This document shows positions 48,735-59,595 of a DNA stretch of 64,000 bases, piece after piece. The position numbers and the translations under genes were made by a program. The DNA is from Panulirus ornatus. Lineage: Eukaryota > Arthropoda > Malacostraca > Decapoda > Palinuridae. The stretch's first letter is position 1. Every line of letters begins with the position of its first letter. The stretch is taken from positions 53,097,482 through 53,161,481 of the forward strand of contig NC_092232.1 in assembly GCF_036320965.1 (NCBI RefSeq), given 5' to 3'. The notes below the pieces were generated by a model that was given only the letters and a program-made list of their open reading frames with translations, searched no databases and was not told the origin of the DNA.

Positions 48735-48810
<76 letters not shown>
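48735..48810. repeat. (AT)n microsatellite, left flank of a LINE
   Basis: Begins TATCTATC then pure AT. A LINE fragment starts directly at its right end. Confidence 0.97.
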
Positions 48811-48813
<3 letters not shown>

Positions 48814-49582
48814 TCCTGGATTATGTACTGGATTATGTACTATCTGATAGGCGTGTAAAGGAGAGACTTTTAGATGTAGATGTGCGCAGGGAATGTTGGT
48901 GGAATGTCTAAGCACTACTTTCAGGAGCCAAGGGTGATAATCTGAAGTGGCTTCAGGAAAAGAGGAAATGATATGAATGGGAAAGGGGGTAGTGGGTGAA
49001 CTTGGAAGAGAAACTTTTGTGAAAACTTACCACGAGAGATTTTGTAAAGAATGGACAAGGACAGAGTGAATGAGACAAGAGGAGTGGATGAGCAATGGAA
49101 AATATTTAGGGACGCAGTGTCTACGTGTATTAGAAGAGCAAGCCGTCAACAGTGCGTACCGATATGGTCTGGAGGCAAGATGATGCTGAAAGAGAAAGTT
49201 GACTTAGAGGGTATACGCATCAGGAGAGGTTGAAAGAAAGGAGGAGGTAGAGACTACATTGGAGATGGAGGGATAAAGATACAAGATGCTTTGAGTCATC
49301 GGGTCCTGAGGTTGCAGGAGGAGAACGAGACATGCACGGGGATCAGGACTAAATGAAGCGACGCGGCATACGAGGGGCGACAAGCTGTCCCTAGGCTGAA
49401 TCAGGACATATGAATAGCCGTCAGGGGACACCAAAGAAAGGTCTATGGGGGCTTGGCTCTGGATAGGGGTTCTGGTTTCGGTGTATTGTATATGACTTCT
49501 ATAGAGTGAATGCCAGCAAATGAGGCCATTTTTCCTTCTGTTCCTGGAGTTACCGAGCTACGCAGGAAACGGCAAACATGTA

Positions 49583-49583
<1 letters not shown>
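48811..49583 (+). mobile_element. LINE copy lacking RT, between two (AT)n tracts
   Basis: Starts at the end of an AT tract with a frame reading VLDYVLSDRRVKERLLDVDV, which I take as the end of the endonuclease part. A linker with DEQWKIFRDAVSTCIRRASR (near 49.1 kb) follows. Near 49.24 kb it jumps to the C-terminal and 3' untranslated region (TACATTGGAGATGGAGGGAT, GGTTGCAGGAGG, GTATATGACTTCTATAGAGT), so the RT domain is deleted. It ends with a decayed terminal motif (TACCGAGCTACGCAGGAAAC near 49552) and then the AT tract at 49584. A 12-bp duplication CTGGATTATGTA lies near its start. Confidence 0.7.

Positions 49584-49646
<63 letters not shown>
49584..49646. repeat. (AT)n microsatellite, right flank of a LINE
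   Basis: Pure AT tract directly following the LINE terminal motif. Confidence 0.98.
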
Positions 49647-49649
<3 letters not shown>

Positions 49650-51324
49650 GTATTCTCCACTTTAATTTTCAAGCAGAGGAAAGGGTAAACAAACCTTCAG
49701 GATCAAATTATGGCAAACAGGAAAACAGTTTTCACATTTTTTTTTTTACTTCGGTGACACAAGACAAAAAAAAAATCTGTAATGTAAACAAAAAAACAAA
49801 AAAATAAAGCTGAATCGAGGGAAACGCTTCATCCAGCAGCTTGAAGAAGCTTCAACAGCGTCGAACATCAAAGGTGACCCCGTTAAAGGTTCTTATCTCT
49901 GAAGGAAATGATAGAGGGGAGGTAAACGTGTCTTAGATTGGGAAGGGGATAGTCCGCTGGTGGCGGCGACATGCCAGAGTGGTTCGGGGATGGAAAGGGG
50001 TGAATCAAAGGGGGTGAGGACCTACTCAGCAGTGGGAGATAATGGTGGCGGGGAAGACCAGCCTATGAGGTAAACTAAGAGACGAGAAATGTGTCATCAG
50101 GTGAGCGAACTCAGCACTAACTTCGAGGTAAAGCGACTCATCCATGCTTAAGGGTATATACGCGCACTGCGCTGAGAGAGATGTTTATGCAGGGAAGGGA
50201 AGCTCTGTGTAGGGTGGGAGGAGAAACACTTCGACCACAGGGATCATCCTTTACGATGGTTTGGAAGTAGAATGGATTTTTAGTCTTGAGTAAGGCCTCT
50301 AGTTTGTACTCTCTCCATCCTGTCTATGTGTCTACGTCTTTTTTTTTTTTTGGGGGGGGGGAATAAGGTGAACAGAACTGAAAACCGTATTCAAGATACG
50401 AACGAACCAATGAATTGTAGAGAATACGAATGATTGTCCCTGGCCTTCAACTTGAATCAAAGATATTCTTTTGCTCTTTTCACTGTCATTTTCCCTTTGC
50501 TCTTTTCACTGCTATTTCCCTTTGCTTTTTTCAGTTATTTCTCTAACTTACCTTCCGCAGTTCAAATCATACCTTTGGGGAATTTCAGAGAAAACGTCCC
50601 TAGTTCTTTATTTTTCAAAACTCGATGGCACTCTCTGGAGAGACACCACAATAGCACCCAGATCACCGGCTCAATGGCACCATTTGTGAAAGTTGCGAAC
50701 TGCCACAAGGCATGACCACGGGCGTGTCAGTCTCCGCCAGTGTTGGCTGTGACGAATATGACCAGCGTCTAACTCCCGAAGCCCACGAGCATCAGGAACT
50801 CGAAGTTTCTATTGAAGGAGAGGAGTATCTTGTTCGACACCAGGAAATCTATCGTGTGTCCACGCGATCTCCTTTTACACCAAGAGCAACGGAGAAGGGA
50901 GATGGGGTAAAAAGGCGTCTCTTATTCTAGTTCGGAGACTTGAGGCAGGACCACAAATATGGCCGCTGGGAGTTCGTAGTGTTGTGCATCATTCTTGATT
51001 GGCAAAGTTTTCCAGGACTTCGCAGTGCGCTGGAGATCAAGGAATATACTCAGAGATATATCTCATATCTTCTAATGTTACCAGCATCTTGGTGGCATTT
51101 GTAGTTGAAATTTGGGTTCACTCTTCTTGAGGCTTTTGATGCTGGTAAACAGGACTCTGGAAATTTCTTTATCGCGTGAAATCTAAAAGGAATTGAGCCA
51201 AGATAATGAGGCACAGAACAAAGGATCATGCAAGACCTCTGAACCCGACGACATAAGCCTTATGAGTGTGACCTTTCAGTGCTCTCAGACCGTGTCGTGT
51301 TCACGGGACGCCCAGGGGTCGAGC
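49647..51324. other. Unique sequence, one weak candidate frame
   Basis: Contains CTTTTCACTG(T/C)(C/T)ATTT duplications near 50477-50520 ending in TTTGCTTTTTTCAG, a good splice-acceptor lookalike. The 72-codon frame 50712-50930 (GCDEYDQRLTPEAHEHQELE...) has plausible codons but no recognised domain. I leave it uncalled. Confidence 0.3.
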
Positions 51325-51424
51325 GCATAGTTCTCGAAGCCTGGTTGCGACAGTAGGTCCACAGTCAACCTAGCTCTTCATCCTCCCATTACGGTTAGTC
51401 GATAAAATGGGTACCTGGCTCATG
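51325..51424 (+). mobile_element. tRNA-derived SINE fragment
   Basis: TCTCGAAGCCTGGTTGCGAC, then TAGGTCCACAGTCAACC, CTCTTCATCCTCCCATTACG and GATAAAATGGGTACCTGG match the SINE bodies at 3.3, 19.9 and 20.1 kb in order. The B box is decayed. Confidence 0.65.
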
Positions 51425-51796
51425 CAAGGGGACATATAGCGTAAATGAGATGGCATTCGTTTGCCTGGGCTGTCACACACAGATCCTTCCCTCTCACCTC
51501 CACAGGCAAGCCTCCTCACTCTAAAGCCCCAGACGGAGTGTCTGCACCACACGACGCCCGTCTTCACCCCAGCCACCCCTAAGGACCGCAATATCCAGGT
51601 GGGAGTGAGATCTTCCTATACACTGGGGTAGGGTCTTACATAGGCCCCGAATCCTTTCATGGGCGAGTGGATACTTCAAGGGTGTGAAAGCGATGCTTAA
51701 ACGTACGAGTAAAGGATTCCTGACTATAAGGGGAAGGTGAAAACAAGAGGGCCAGTGCGGTGCACTTCACCACTCGCCCAGTACGATCATAGTGCA

Positions 51797-51907
51797 ACAT
51801 AGAGGGTTCCAGCAGCTTGCTCTACCACAAAACTTTTCAACGTTTTCCACAACATAGAGGGTTCCAGCAGCTTGCTCTACCACAGAACTTTTCAAAGTTT
51901 TCCAACG
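51797..51907. repeat. 55-bp tandem duplication
   Basis: CAACATAGAGGGTTCCAGCA and CAGCTTGCTCTACCACA(A/G)A occur twice with only a few substitutions. Confidence 0.93.
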
Positions 51908-52054
51908 TTTTCTGTGGCGCACGTGTGCATTCGTTTTAGCTCTGTGGCAAAGAACTCAGCGAGTTCTTTTTTTTCTTCCTTTTTTTTTTAGGCATATATC
52001 GGTTGGAGAGCAATGCTCTTGGGTTGACGAAGGACCACTGTCCAGAGGTCTGTG

Positions 52055-52315
52055 CCGCACACACACACACACCAACAGAATCACACATTCTAGATGGACC
52101 ACACACTCTACATGGACCATACACACACTACGTGGACCATACACACACTACATGGATCACATTACAGAAACCACACACACTCTACATGTCCATACAACCT
52201 ATAGCAACCATATACTCTACATGTACAACACACTCTTTACTTGCCACACACTCCATATGGACCACAAACACTATATGGACCACACACTCTTAATGGACCA
52301 CACTTTACAGAGGGA
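52055..52315. repeat. Degenerate ACACACTCTACATGGACC array
   Basis: About twelve irregular copies of an 18-27-bp unit (CACACTCTACATGGACCATA and variants). Confidence 0.82.
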
Positions 52316-52850
52316 TCATCACACACCAAGCAACATAAAACACAGAGACGCCCTTCAGAAGCGGTGCATTAAAGGGCTGTTGGTTAATGAAACCAATTAC
52401 TTCTTTTTCGTGCAGTGGCCCCCCCTACCTAACCCACCCCTATCCCATCTTCTTTCCTTCCCAGTGAGAAAGAAGCGGTTCTCCACTTTCCCCAGGTCAT
52501 GTGCCTCGGTTTTTCTTTTCCTTCGTTCTTTGATCGCAACAGTTTTTTTTATCGCGTCTTCACATCCACAAGACTTTCCTCCTTGATGACACTAAATGAA
52601 CACTTTAGAGTTGATACTTAGAGCTCAGTGAAGTCCTTAAGGAGGAGGTCGGAGATGGTCGCATGATGTTTAACGATGAATCTTGGAAATTGGAAAGAGT
52701 AAATAAATAAAGACTGTATAGAGAAATAACCGAATTGATCGCAGAATTTGATCATTTACTAAAGGATTCCTATTCTCTGTGAGATCTGTATTATGACAGT
52801 AAAATCTGACCGAAGAACTTACCTCCCACTGCATTCAATGGTGAGCAAGA
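52316..52850. other. Unique sequence, no gene seen
   Basis: Nothing supported. Confidence 0.35.
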
Positions 52851-53640
52851 GGCTTCAGTATGATGGAGGCAGAGAGATGGAGGGAGGGGAACAAAAAGGG
52901 AGATACAGAGCTATAATATAGAGAAGTTCGCTGCCGTGATTGAGTAAAGGGAGAAGAGAAGTTCGCTGTCGTGATAGAGGAAAGGGAGTAGGGGGAACGT
53001 GTGAAGCAAAGGGAGGCATTGGGGGGTAATGTTGGTGAAGTGATAGATTTAGAAGAATTAGGCGGTAGATTTAGAGTAAAAGAGGAGCTGAAGGAGGTAA
53101 CAACAGGAAACAGCGAGGATAAGCTCAGACAAGGGAGGAATAAGGGCGAGGTACAGACAACAAGGAGTTGAGAGGTAAATAGCGGGGAAGGAGCAAAAGG
53201 GAAATAGATGAGGGGGATGGAGAGGAAAGGGGAGGTGAAGGAGTAGGGAGATACTGGGGAAGTAATAGAGTGAGTTTTGAGAGGGGAAATTGGATGGAGA
53301 TTTAGAGGGGATAAAGAAGCGTTACAACCTGAGGGGGCAAAAGACGAGTGAGGGAGGAGTAAAGGGAGGGAGTGACGGAGGGAGGAGTAAAGGGAGGGAG
53401 GGAGTGGCTGACGACGAGTGAGGGAGGAGTGAAGAGAGGGAATGACTGAAGCAGTTATGGCAGCAGCAGGTGGGCAAAGGTAAAAACGAAGGTAATGAGT
53501 TGAGGGAGATGGAGGTGTATAGGTAAGGGAAAAGGTAGTGGGTAAAGTTTCTAGTTGGGAGGTGAGGGATGTGAGTCAACCTACCAGTGATGGGTAAAGA
53601 GACGCGAACCTGGTTACCAGTCATGGGTAAGGGGTGAGAG
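52851..53640. repeat. Purine-rich strand with short GGGAGGAGTAAAG duplications
   Basis: For nearly 800 bp the plus strand is mostly A and G. Small duplications are nested in it: GAGAAGTTCGCTG(C/T)CGTGAT (52920, 52957) and GTGAGGGAGGAGT(A/G)AAG (three copies at 53345-53440). Confidence 0.7.
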
Positions 53641-53668
53641 TCAAATTACGAGTGGTGGCGAGTAAACG

Positions 53669-53670
<2 letters not shown>

Positions 53671-53727
<57 letters not shown>
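53671..53727. repeat. (GT)n microsatellite
   Basis: Pure GT tract, 28 units. Confidence 0.98.
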
Positions 53728-53728
<1 letters not shown>

Positions 53729-53875
53729 TTGGTGAGGTAATAACAGGAGTGTTTGACTCTACCTCCACTAAATACAGCCAATGCCAATAACTTCGGAAAG
53801 TCTCGAGCCCTGATACCTCTGCCATGAAGGCGATTTCTTACAAAAGAAATTTAAATTTTGCCGTTCATTCTCACA

Positions 53876-53908
53876 TACACACACACACACACACACGCGC
53901 GCGCGCGC
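53876..53908. repeat. (AC)10(GC)6 compound microsatellite
   Basis: An AC tract passes directly into alternating GC. Confidence 0.95.
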
Positions 53909-54258
53909 CATTTTCCTTAAAAAAAAAAGAAAATAGTCTGGCAATAAATGAATCAAAACTTTATGAATATAAATTGATAAAAAAAAATTTAGGTGTTCAG
54001 AGATGTTTATCTACATAAAAATATATTTCAATTTATCACTCGACATTTTCCCGCATTCTGAATAACTGCGGTAAAAAAAACCAAAAAAAACGAAAAAAAA
54101 CATGAGCCCTTCCACTCGGAATTGTTGGTCGCGTTTGGATCTGCGAAATAAACAGAATGCATAACTTTTCCCTGGGCTCTTCACGGTGAAAATGCGACTG
54201 CTAACGTCAGCAGGCTGATGAAAAATGAATGAAAATGACTTGTGAAAAGGTAGAGAGC

Positions 54259-54270
54259 AGTGTGTGTGTG

Positions 54271-54318
<48 letters not shown>

Positions 54319-54330
54319 ATATATATATAT
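54259..54330. repeat. (GT)n with a short (AT)n
   Basis: GT tract with one TT interruption, then GCGCATATATATATAT. Confidence 0.96.
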
Positions 54331-54462
54331 GGTTTTGTGAGCTCTCTCATGTCTCGACCAATGTACCTAAAGAGGACGGAGTGGTACAGCGAGATGAACA
54401 CTAAGTATATTTGGAGATAGTGAGGCTCTAGATTTTAATGTTGGATGGAGGTGTGGAGAAAA

Positions 54463-54466
<4 letters not shown>

Positions 54467-54554
<88 letters not shown>
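54467..54554. repeat. (GA)n microsatellite, 44 units
   Basis: Pure GA tract. Confidence 0.98.
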
Positions 54555-54557
<3 letters not shown>

Positions 54558-55065
54558 TCTTGAATGCTCGTATGTATAATGGAGCAACTGTGGAAGTCAA
54601 TATACAGACCCAGGTAATTCTCTGATCAATAAACTTTGAGGTATTTCTTGTTTCGGAGATAAAATATATGTTTATATGGATTGTGCGACGCTAAATACGG
54701 GAAACGACTGTCAAAACGCTCAACTGGCTACAGTTTCTAAAGGTGAAAACTCACAATCCTAAGTTATATACATGTATTACACACAACTCTGGCGATACAG
54801 TGCACAAAACATTGGCTCATGTCCATCAAACACGACGCCTCTTCGTCTATAACTTGTATACAAGACCTGGAACATCTTATGTTACATTCTAGCAACAGTC
54901 TGCCAACATCGCTGAACTCCACTTGACCTGGTAGCGTCTCGCTCTGTGTAAGTTCCCTTTCGCGCGGACGTATGCCAATTCGTATCTATGCCCTGGTTAT
55001 GGAGGTAACCAGCACCTACTACTACTAATTCTAGTACCATTATTACTACAAGAACTACAATCAAT
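54555..55065. other. Unique sequence, no gene seen
   Basis: Nothing supported. Confidence 0.35.
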
Positions 55066-55078
55066 AATAATAACAAAA

Positions 55079-55134
<56 letters not shown>

Positions 55135-55161
55135 TATAATAATAATAATAATAATAATACC
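55066..55161. repeat. (AAT)n trinucleotide array
   Basis: About 28 AAT units with one TTAT interruption. Confidence 0.97.
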
Positions 55162-55209
55162 TCCTTCGTCCTGCAATGAACCCCAAGTGATTATCAAAAC
55201 AGACCTTTA

Positions 55210-55251
55210 TACACACACACACACACAAAACACACACACACACACACACAC

Positions 55252-55286
<35 letters not shown>
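55210..55286. repeat. (CA)n with AAAA interruptions
   Basis: Three CA runs separated by two CAAAACA interruptions. Confidence 0.97.
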
Positions 55287-55289
<3 letters not shown>

Positions 55290-55628
55290 GGGAGTCGACT
55301 ACATCGCCTGAAATTAACTCAAAAGGGAATACGTCTGTGTTTTCCCACACTGTGGCGTTTCATTCCTGGTTCTACTTTTGTTACTACATTGCCTCTGTGG
55401 AGGCTTTCCGTGTTTCCACCGGGGGTGGAGCGAGGTATGAGGAGTGGATTGGCCTCTGGGGCTTCCCAGAGAACTCCACCTGGCTGGGAATGTGCTCCTC
55501 CTACCGTAACAATAAGCAATTCGTTACGGAAGTATCCAATAGCATTTGCAATTCCATCAGATTTAAGGTGTTTTTAGAAAGCAGTTTGCCCGGGTCGGGG
55601 GTATTGACTTCAACGCATTTACTCGGCT

Positions 55629-55631
<3 letters not shown>
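55287..55631. other. Unique sequence, no gene called
   Basis: The 174-codon frame 55187-55711 starts in the CA run and ends in the CT run. Its middle (YEEWIGLWGFPENSTWLGMC) is not recognised. Confidence 0.3.

Positions 55632-55692
<61 letters not shown>
55632..55692. repeat. (CT)n microsatellite
   Basis: Pure CT tract, 30 units. Confidence 0.98.
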
Positions 55693-55695
<3 letters not shown>

Positions 55696-56717
55696 GCTTA
55701 AAGGGGTCTAATACCATTATCTGACATTCTTGGACCCACCACACATACACATCTAAGAATTTGCAATTAGCTGTTTTTAAATATTTTCTCTTTTTTTTTT
55801 TTCACTGCGTCTATCGACTCCGGGACAGTAGAATTGTAATGGGATATTACGGACCCCAGAGTTCGGGCCTGACGCAGTGGAACGAAGGTGTTGCCAGTCA
55901 CCGACACACAGGTTATCATCCCTCAACTGAGTGGTCTTCATCCTCTGTTTACTTCATGAGGAGTGCATAGGAGAACGCATTTGGGCGTGGAAATCGACGT
56001 TCTAAGGACTTTTAAAACTCAGTAATTCAGCTTAATAACAATAATAATAATAATACCATAATTCTCATTATCATTGTCAATTACTGGAACAAGTAACACT
56101 GGCTCCACTATCAAATAATCTACGTTAATGACAAAGCAATGAACTTCAGTGTGGCTTTCTACAGGGAGCGTCCTACACACCCCAGCCAGCTAGCCAGCCT
56201 GTCCACCCAAATCTTTGTTATGGTTCGTCAGCTGCGCCGGAGCCCAGGGTGTTGTGGACTATGCAGCGAGCAAGATAAATGGCGACCAAACAATCCCAGC
56301 GACGACTGAAGGGCACCAGCAGCAGCTAGATAAGAGTTCACTGTTATGATAAATGATAATGAACAAGCTAGTATTAAAAGCAGTTATAAGGATGGTAATG
56401 ATATCAGAGATAATTACAGATATAATGGAGTAAAAGTAACGTTAATAATTGATAATTTCACGGTTTTTCATCATTATCAACACAACGCCCAGAAAAACCA
56501 GCCTCTCGACACCTATGTAGCGTCCCTAACACCTGCGAGACTCCATGAAGACCTGTATATCGTCCCTCCACAACTTCCTTAACACCTGCGCGACTTCTTG
56601 TACACCTCAACACCCGCCCTACACCCTCCTCAAACACCTGAATGACCCCATGAACATCATCTCTAGCATCGACACATCACTTCAATGCCAGACACTACCA
56701 GCACCAAGAGCTTAAAT
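55693..56717. other. Unique sequence, no gene seen
   Basis: A short (AAT) run lies at 56037-56055. Loose CCTCCACAACTTCCTTAACACC-like words near 56520-56640 hint at an old array. Confidence 0.35.
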
Positions 56718-56812
56718 TTTGCTAGCCTTAGGGAGATTCGAACTCTCGGTCTCGTTATGGAGTCGAAGTCATGACGAGAAAGGCCACAGACCAGGGCCAC
56801 TTGGCCCTTGCC
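56718..56812 (-). mobile_element. tRNA-like SINE head
   Basis: On the minus strand an A-box-like GGGCCAAGTGGCCC (near 56793-56806) is followed by a B box GAGTTCGAATCTC (56733-56745), matching GGTTCGANTCC well. The sequence between resembles a tRNA with an altered anticodon region. The ends do not pair as an acceptor stem and no CCA-type end is present, so a working tRNA is unlikely. It is unrelated in body to the other SINEs here. Confidence 0.55.
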
Positions 56813-56931
56813 TGACGTGGTGGTGGTGATACACTGGGTGTTGATGGCCAGAAGTTGGTCGAGTCTCTAACTCCCGTTAATAACCCGCTCCCAAGACCAA
56901 AGTTATGACGATGTATTAATCAGAATTCCTG

Positions 56932-56934
<3 letters not shown>

Positions 56935-56967
<33 letters not shown>
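56935..56967. repeat. (AT)n microsatellite at LINE 3' end
   Basis: AT tract abutting the 26-T run (poly-A of the minus-strand LINE). Confidence 0.97.
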
Positions 56968-56985
<18 letters not shown>

Positions 56986-58402
56986 TTTTTTTTATACTTT
57001 GTCGCTGTCTCCCGCGTTTGCGAGGTAGCGCAAGGAAACAGACGAAAGAAATGGCCCAACCCCCCCCCATACACATGTACATACACACGTCCACACACGC
57101 AAATATACATACCTACACAGCTTTCCATGGTTTACCCCAGACGCTTCACATGCCTTGATTCACTCCACTGACAGCACGTCAACCCCTGTATACCACATCG
57201 CTCCAATTCACTCTATTCCTTGCCCTCCTTTCACCCTCCTGCATGTTCAGGCCCCGATCACACAAAATCTTTTTCACTCCATCTTTCCACCTCCAATTTG
57301 GTCTCCCTCTTCTCCTCGTTCCCTCCACCTCCGACACATATATCCTCTTGGTCAATCTTTCCTCACTCATTCTCTCCATGTGCCCAAACCATTTCAAAAC
57401 ACCCTCTTCTGCTCTCTCAACCACGCTCTTTTTATTTCCACACATCTCTCTTACCCTTACGTTACTCACTCGATCAAACCACCTCACACCACACATTGTC
57501 CTCAAACATCTCATTTCCAGCACATCCATCCTCCTGCGCACAACTCTATCCATAGCCCACGCCTCGCAACCATACAACATTGTTGGAACCACTATTCCTT
57601 CAAACATACCCATTTTTGCTTTCCGAGATAATGTTCTCGACTTCCACACATTTTTCAAGGCTCCCAAAATTTTCGCCCCCTCCCCCACCCTATGATCCAC
57701 TTCCGCTTCCATGGTTCCATCCGCTGACAGATCCACTCCCAGATATCTAAAACACTTCACTTCCTCCAGTTTTTCTCCATTCAAACTCACCTCCCAATTG
57801 ACTTGACCCTCAACCCTACTGTACCTAATAACCTTGCTCTTATTCACATTTACTCTTAACTTTCTTCTTCCACACACTTTCCCAAACTCAGTCACCAGCT
57901 TCTGCAGTTTCTCACATGAATCAGCCACCAGCGCTGTATCATCAGCGAACAACAACTGACTCACTTCCCAAGCTCTCTCATCCCCAACAGACTTCATACT
58001 TGCCCCTCTTTCCAGGACTCTTGCATTTACCTCCCTAACAACCCCATCCATAAACAAATTAAACAACCATGGAGACATCACACACCCCTGCCGCAAACCT
58101 ACATTCACTGAGAACCAATCACTTTCCTCTCTTCCTACACGTACACATGCCTTACATCCTCGATAAAAACTTTTCACTGCTTCTAACAACTTGCCTCCCA
58201 CACCATATATTCTTAATACCTTCCACAGAGACAGGAGGTCAAGAGAAAGGTGCAAGAGGTGAAAAAAAGGGCAAATGAGAGTTGGGGTGAGAGACTATCA
58301 GTAAATTTTAGGGAGAATAAAAAGATGTTCTGGAAGGAGGTAAATAGGGTGCGTAAGACAAGGGAGCAAATGGGAACTTCAGTGAAGGGCGTAAATGGGG
58401 AG

Positions 58403-58409
<7 letters not shown>
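56968..58409 (-). mobile_element. 5'-inverted LINE inserted between (AT)n tracts
   Basis: Minus-strand non-LTR retrotransposon. From its 3' end it has poly-A (T run 56968-56993), a short 3' tail with CTACCTCGCAAACGCGGGAG (57008-57027) and an RT-containing coding part up to about 58230. Beyond that, 58227-58409 reads on the plus strand as an earlier part of the same polyprotein (RQEVKRKVQEVKKRANESWG...VNGEVI). The two parts join at AGAG (58227-58230), which both parts can supply. This is the arrangement produced by twin priming. The region between VNGEVI and LWKVL, including RT motif A, is missing. AT tracts lie at both outer ends (56935-56967 and 58406-58461). Confidence 0.85.
57179..58226 (-). 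CDS. Partial non-LTR reverse transcriptase (LINE)
   Basis: An uninterrupted frame of about 349 codons ends at a stop at 57179-57181. In the 358-residue frame, GCVMSPWLFNLF (residues 57-68) is RT motif B, FADDTALVAD (103-112) is the catalytic box with two Asp, and YLGV (171-174) lies in the thumb-side region. LKWFGHMERMSEERLTKRIY (287-306) and GTRRRGRPNWRWKDGVKKIL (312-331) are the C-terminal blocks typical of this lineage. The first nine residues come from the inverted segment across the junction, so the ATG is accidental and homology starts at LWKVL. Motif A with the third catalytic Asp is absent, so the product could not be an active polymerase. The frame has no stop or frameshift over more than 1 kb, implying a young insertion. 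No promoter seen. Confidence 0.9.

Positions 58410-58461
<52 letters not shown>
58406..58461. repeat. (AT)n microsatellite at LINE 5' end
   Basis: Pure AT tract beginning at the last base of the inverted LINE segment. Confidence 0.98.
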
Positions 58462-58464
<3 letters not shown>

Positions 58465-58857
58465 GACGTGGACTGATAAAACTGTGCGGCTGTCTGTACA
58501 AACTGTATTGTGAAGGGAGATTGTGCCACCTCGCTGAGGTGATGTGTGGATGGCTACATTCAAGGTAGGTAGACATCACACTTGCAAAACTTTCTACCGA
58601 TATCGTAAGTCTTGCGACTCTCAGGAAAACCCCACAAGAAAGAATGTTCACATGTGGAGCACTTCCTCCAAACTACACTGAAACTACTTCACCTTAATTT
58701 TGCGAAGCCACTTTAATCGAGAGACAAACTTACGCTTTAAATAGTTCTTTTGTTTTGAGGATTTCATCATTCCCATCCGTTACTGTCTTTCATTTCCAAA
58801 GAGGAAAATGATGAACATGAACTTGTTCACATTCTTCAAACTGCAAACCAATCAATA
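58462..58857. other. Unique sequence, no gene seen
   Basis: Nothing supported. Confidence 0.35.
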
Positions 58858-59114
58858 TTTATCATTATTATCATTAATATTATCATTACTATTATTATAC
58901 TTGATCGCCGTTTCCCGCATTAGAGAGGTAACCCCAAGAACAGATGAAGAATGGGTGCATTCGTTCACATCCATTCACTAGCTGTCATGTGTACTGCACC
59001 AAACCACAGCTCCCTATCTACACCCAGGCCCCACAGACCTTTCCATGGTTTTTCCCAGCCACGTCACATGCCCTGGTGCAGTACATTGACAGCACTCGCC
59101 AGGAGTTCGTAGCA

Positions 59115-59116
<2 letters not shown>
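58858..59116 (-). mobile_element. 5'-truncated LINE: 3' untranslated tail only
   Basis: After an ATT-rich run (58860-58899) the plus strand reads CGCCGTTTCCCGCATTAGAG, the complement of the terminal motif (CTCTAATGCGGGAAACGGCG). AGCTGTCATGTGTACTGCAC, CCACAGCTCCCTATCTACAC, CCAGGCCCCACAGACC and TTTCCATGGTTTTTCCCAGC follow, the long-tail type also seen at 33.7 and 49.4 kb. It stops near the end of the coding region (GACAGCACTCGCC) and meets an AT tract at 59117. No coding part is left. Confidence 0.75.

Positions 59117-59194
<78 letters not shown>
59117..59194. repeat. (AT)n microsatellite
   Basis: Pure AT tract between a LINE tail and another dispersed sequence. Confidence 0.98.
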
Positions 59195-59197
<3 letters not shown>

Positions 59198-59262
59198 TTA
59201 ATGGGTTGGCGTTGATTAGGGCCACAGCAGCTCGTACCGTCTTAGTTAACATAAAAAAATGG
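59195..59262. repeat. Dispersed sequence, copy 1
   Basis: CTTAATGGGTTGGCGTTGAT then AGGGCCACAGCAGCTC resembles CTTAATGGCTGGCTTGTAGC ... AAGGCCACACAGCTCCC at 61.56 kb. Both start directly after an AT tract. Confidence 0.45.
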
Positions 59263-59521
59263 GGGCCTCATGAAAAAACGAAGCCCTGAAAAAAAGAAAT
59301 ATTAGACCTAAAAAGAAAAGAAAATGGGCCTCGGGGGTAAAATAGAAGAGAGAGAGAAATTAACTTGCCCAAACGTCTTGTGTAACGTGACCAAGACTTC
59401 CCTGTTAAAGAAGTGTTTACAAATATAGTCTTTGATCGCCACCCCTAAATACGATTGTTTCTTCCCACGGCACTAGTGACCCAAACGGGTTGATATATGC
59501 AAGTTTAATTACTTAGCATTT

Positions 59522-59523
<2 letters not shown>

Positions 59524-59594
<71 letters not shown>
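59524..59594. repeat. (AT)n microsatellite
   Basis: Pure AT tract, 35 units. Confidence 0.98.

Positions 59595-59595
<1 letters not shown>

Noticed and set aside
50712..50930. 72-codon frame as a coding exon, with a TTTGCTTTTTTCAG acceptor upstream
   Set aside because: Codons look plausible, but there is no recognised domain, the acceptor is about 180 bp upstream with stops between, and a frame of this length is expected by chance.
55187..55711. 174-codon frame
   Set aside because: Begins in a CA repeat and ends in a CT repeat. The central part is unrecognised and lacks support.
56718..56812. Functional tRNA gene
   Set aside because: Good A and B boxes, but the ends do not form an acceptor stem and the anticodon arm is not normal. 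SINE head is the better reading.
58227..58255. ATG at 58255 as the true start of the reverse transcriptase
   Set aside because: The first nine codons read the inverted LINE segment across the junction. Homology begins at LWKVL.
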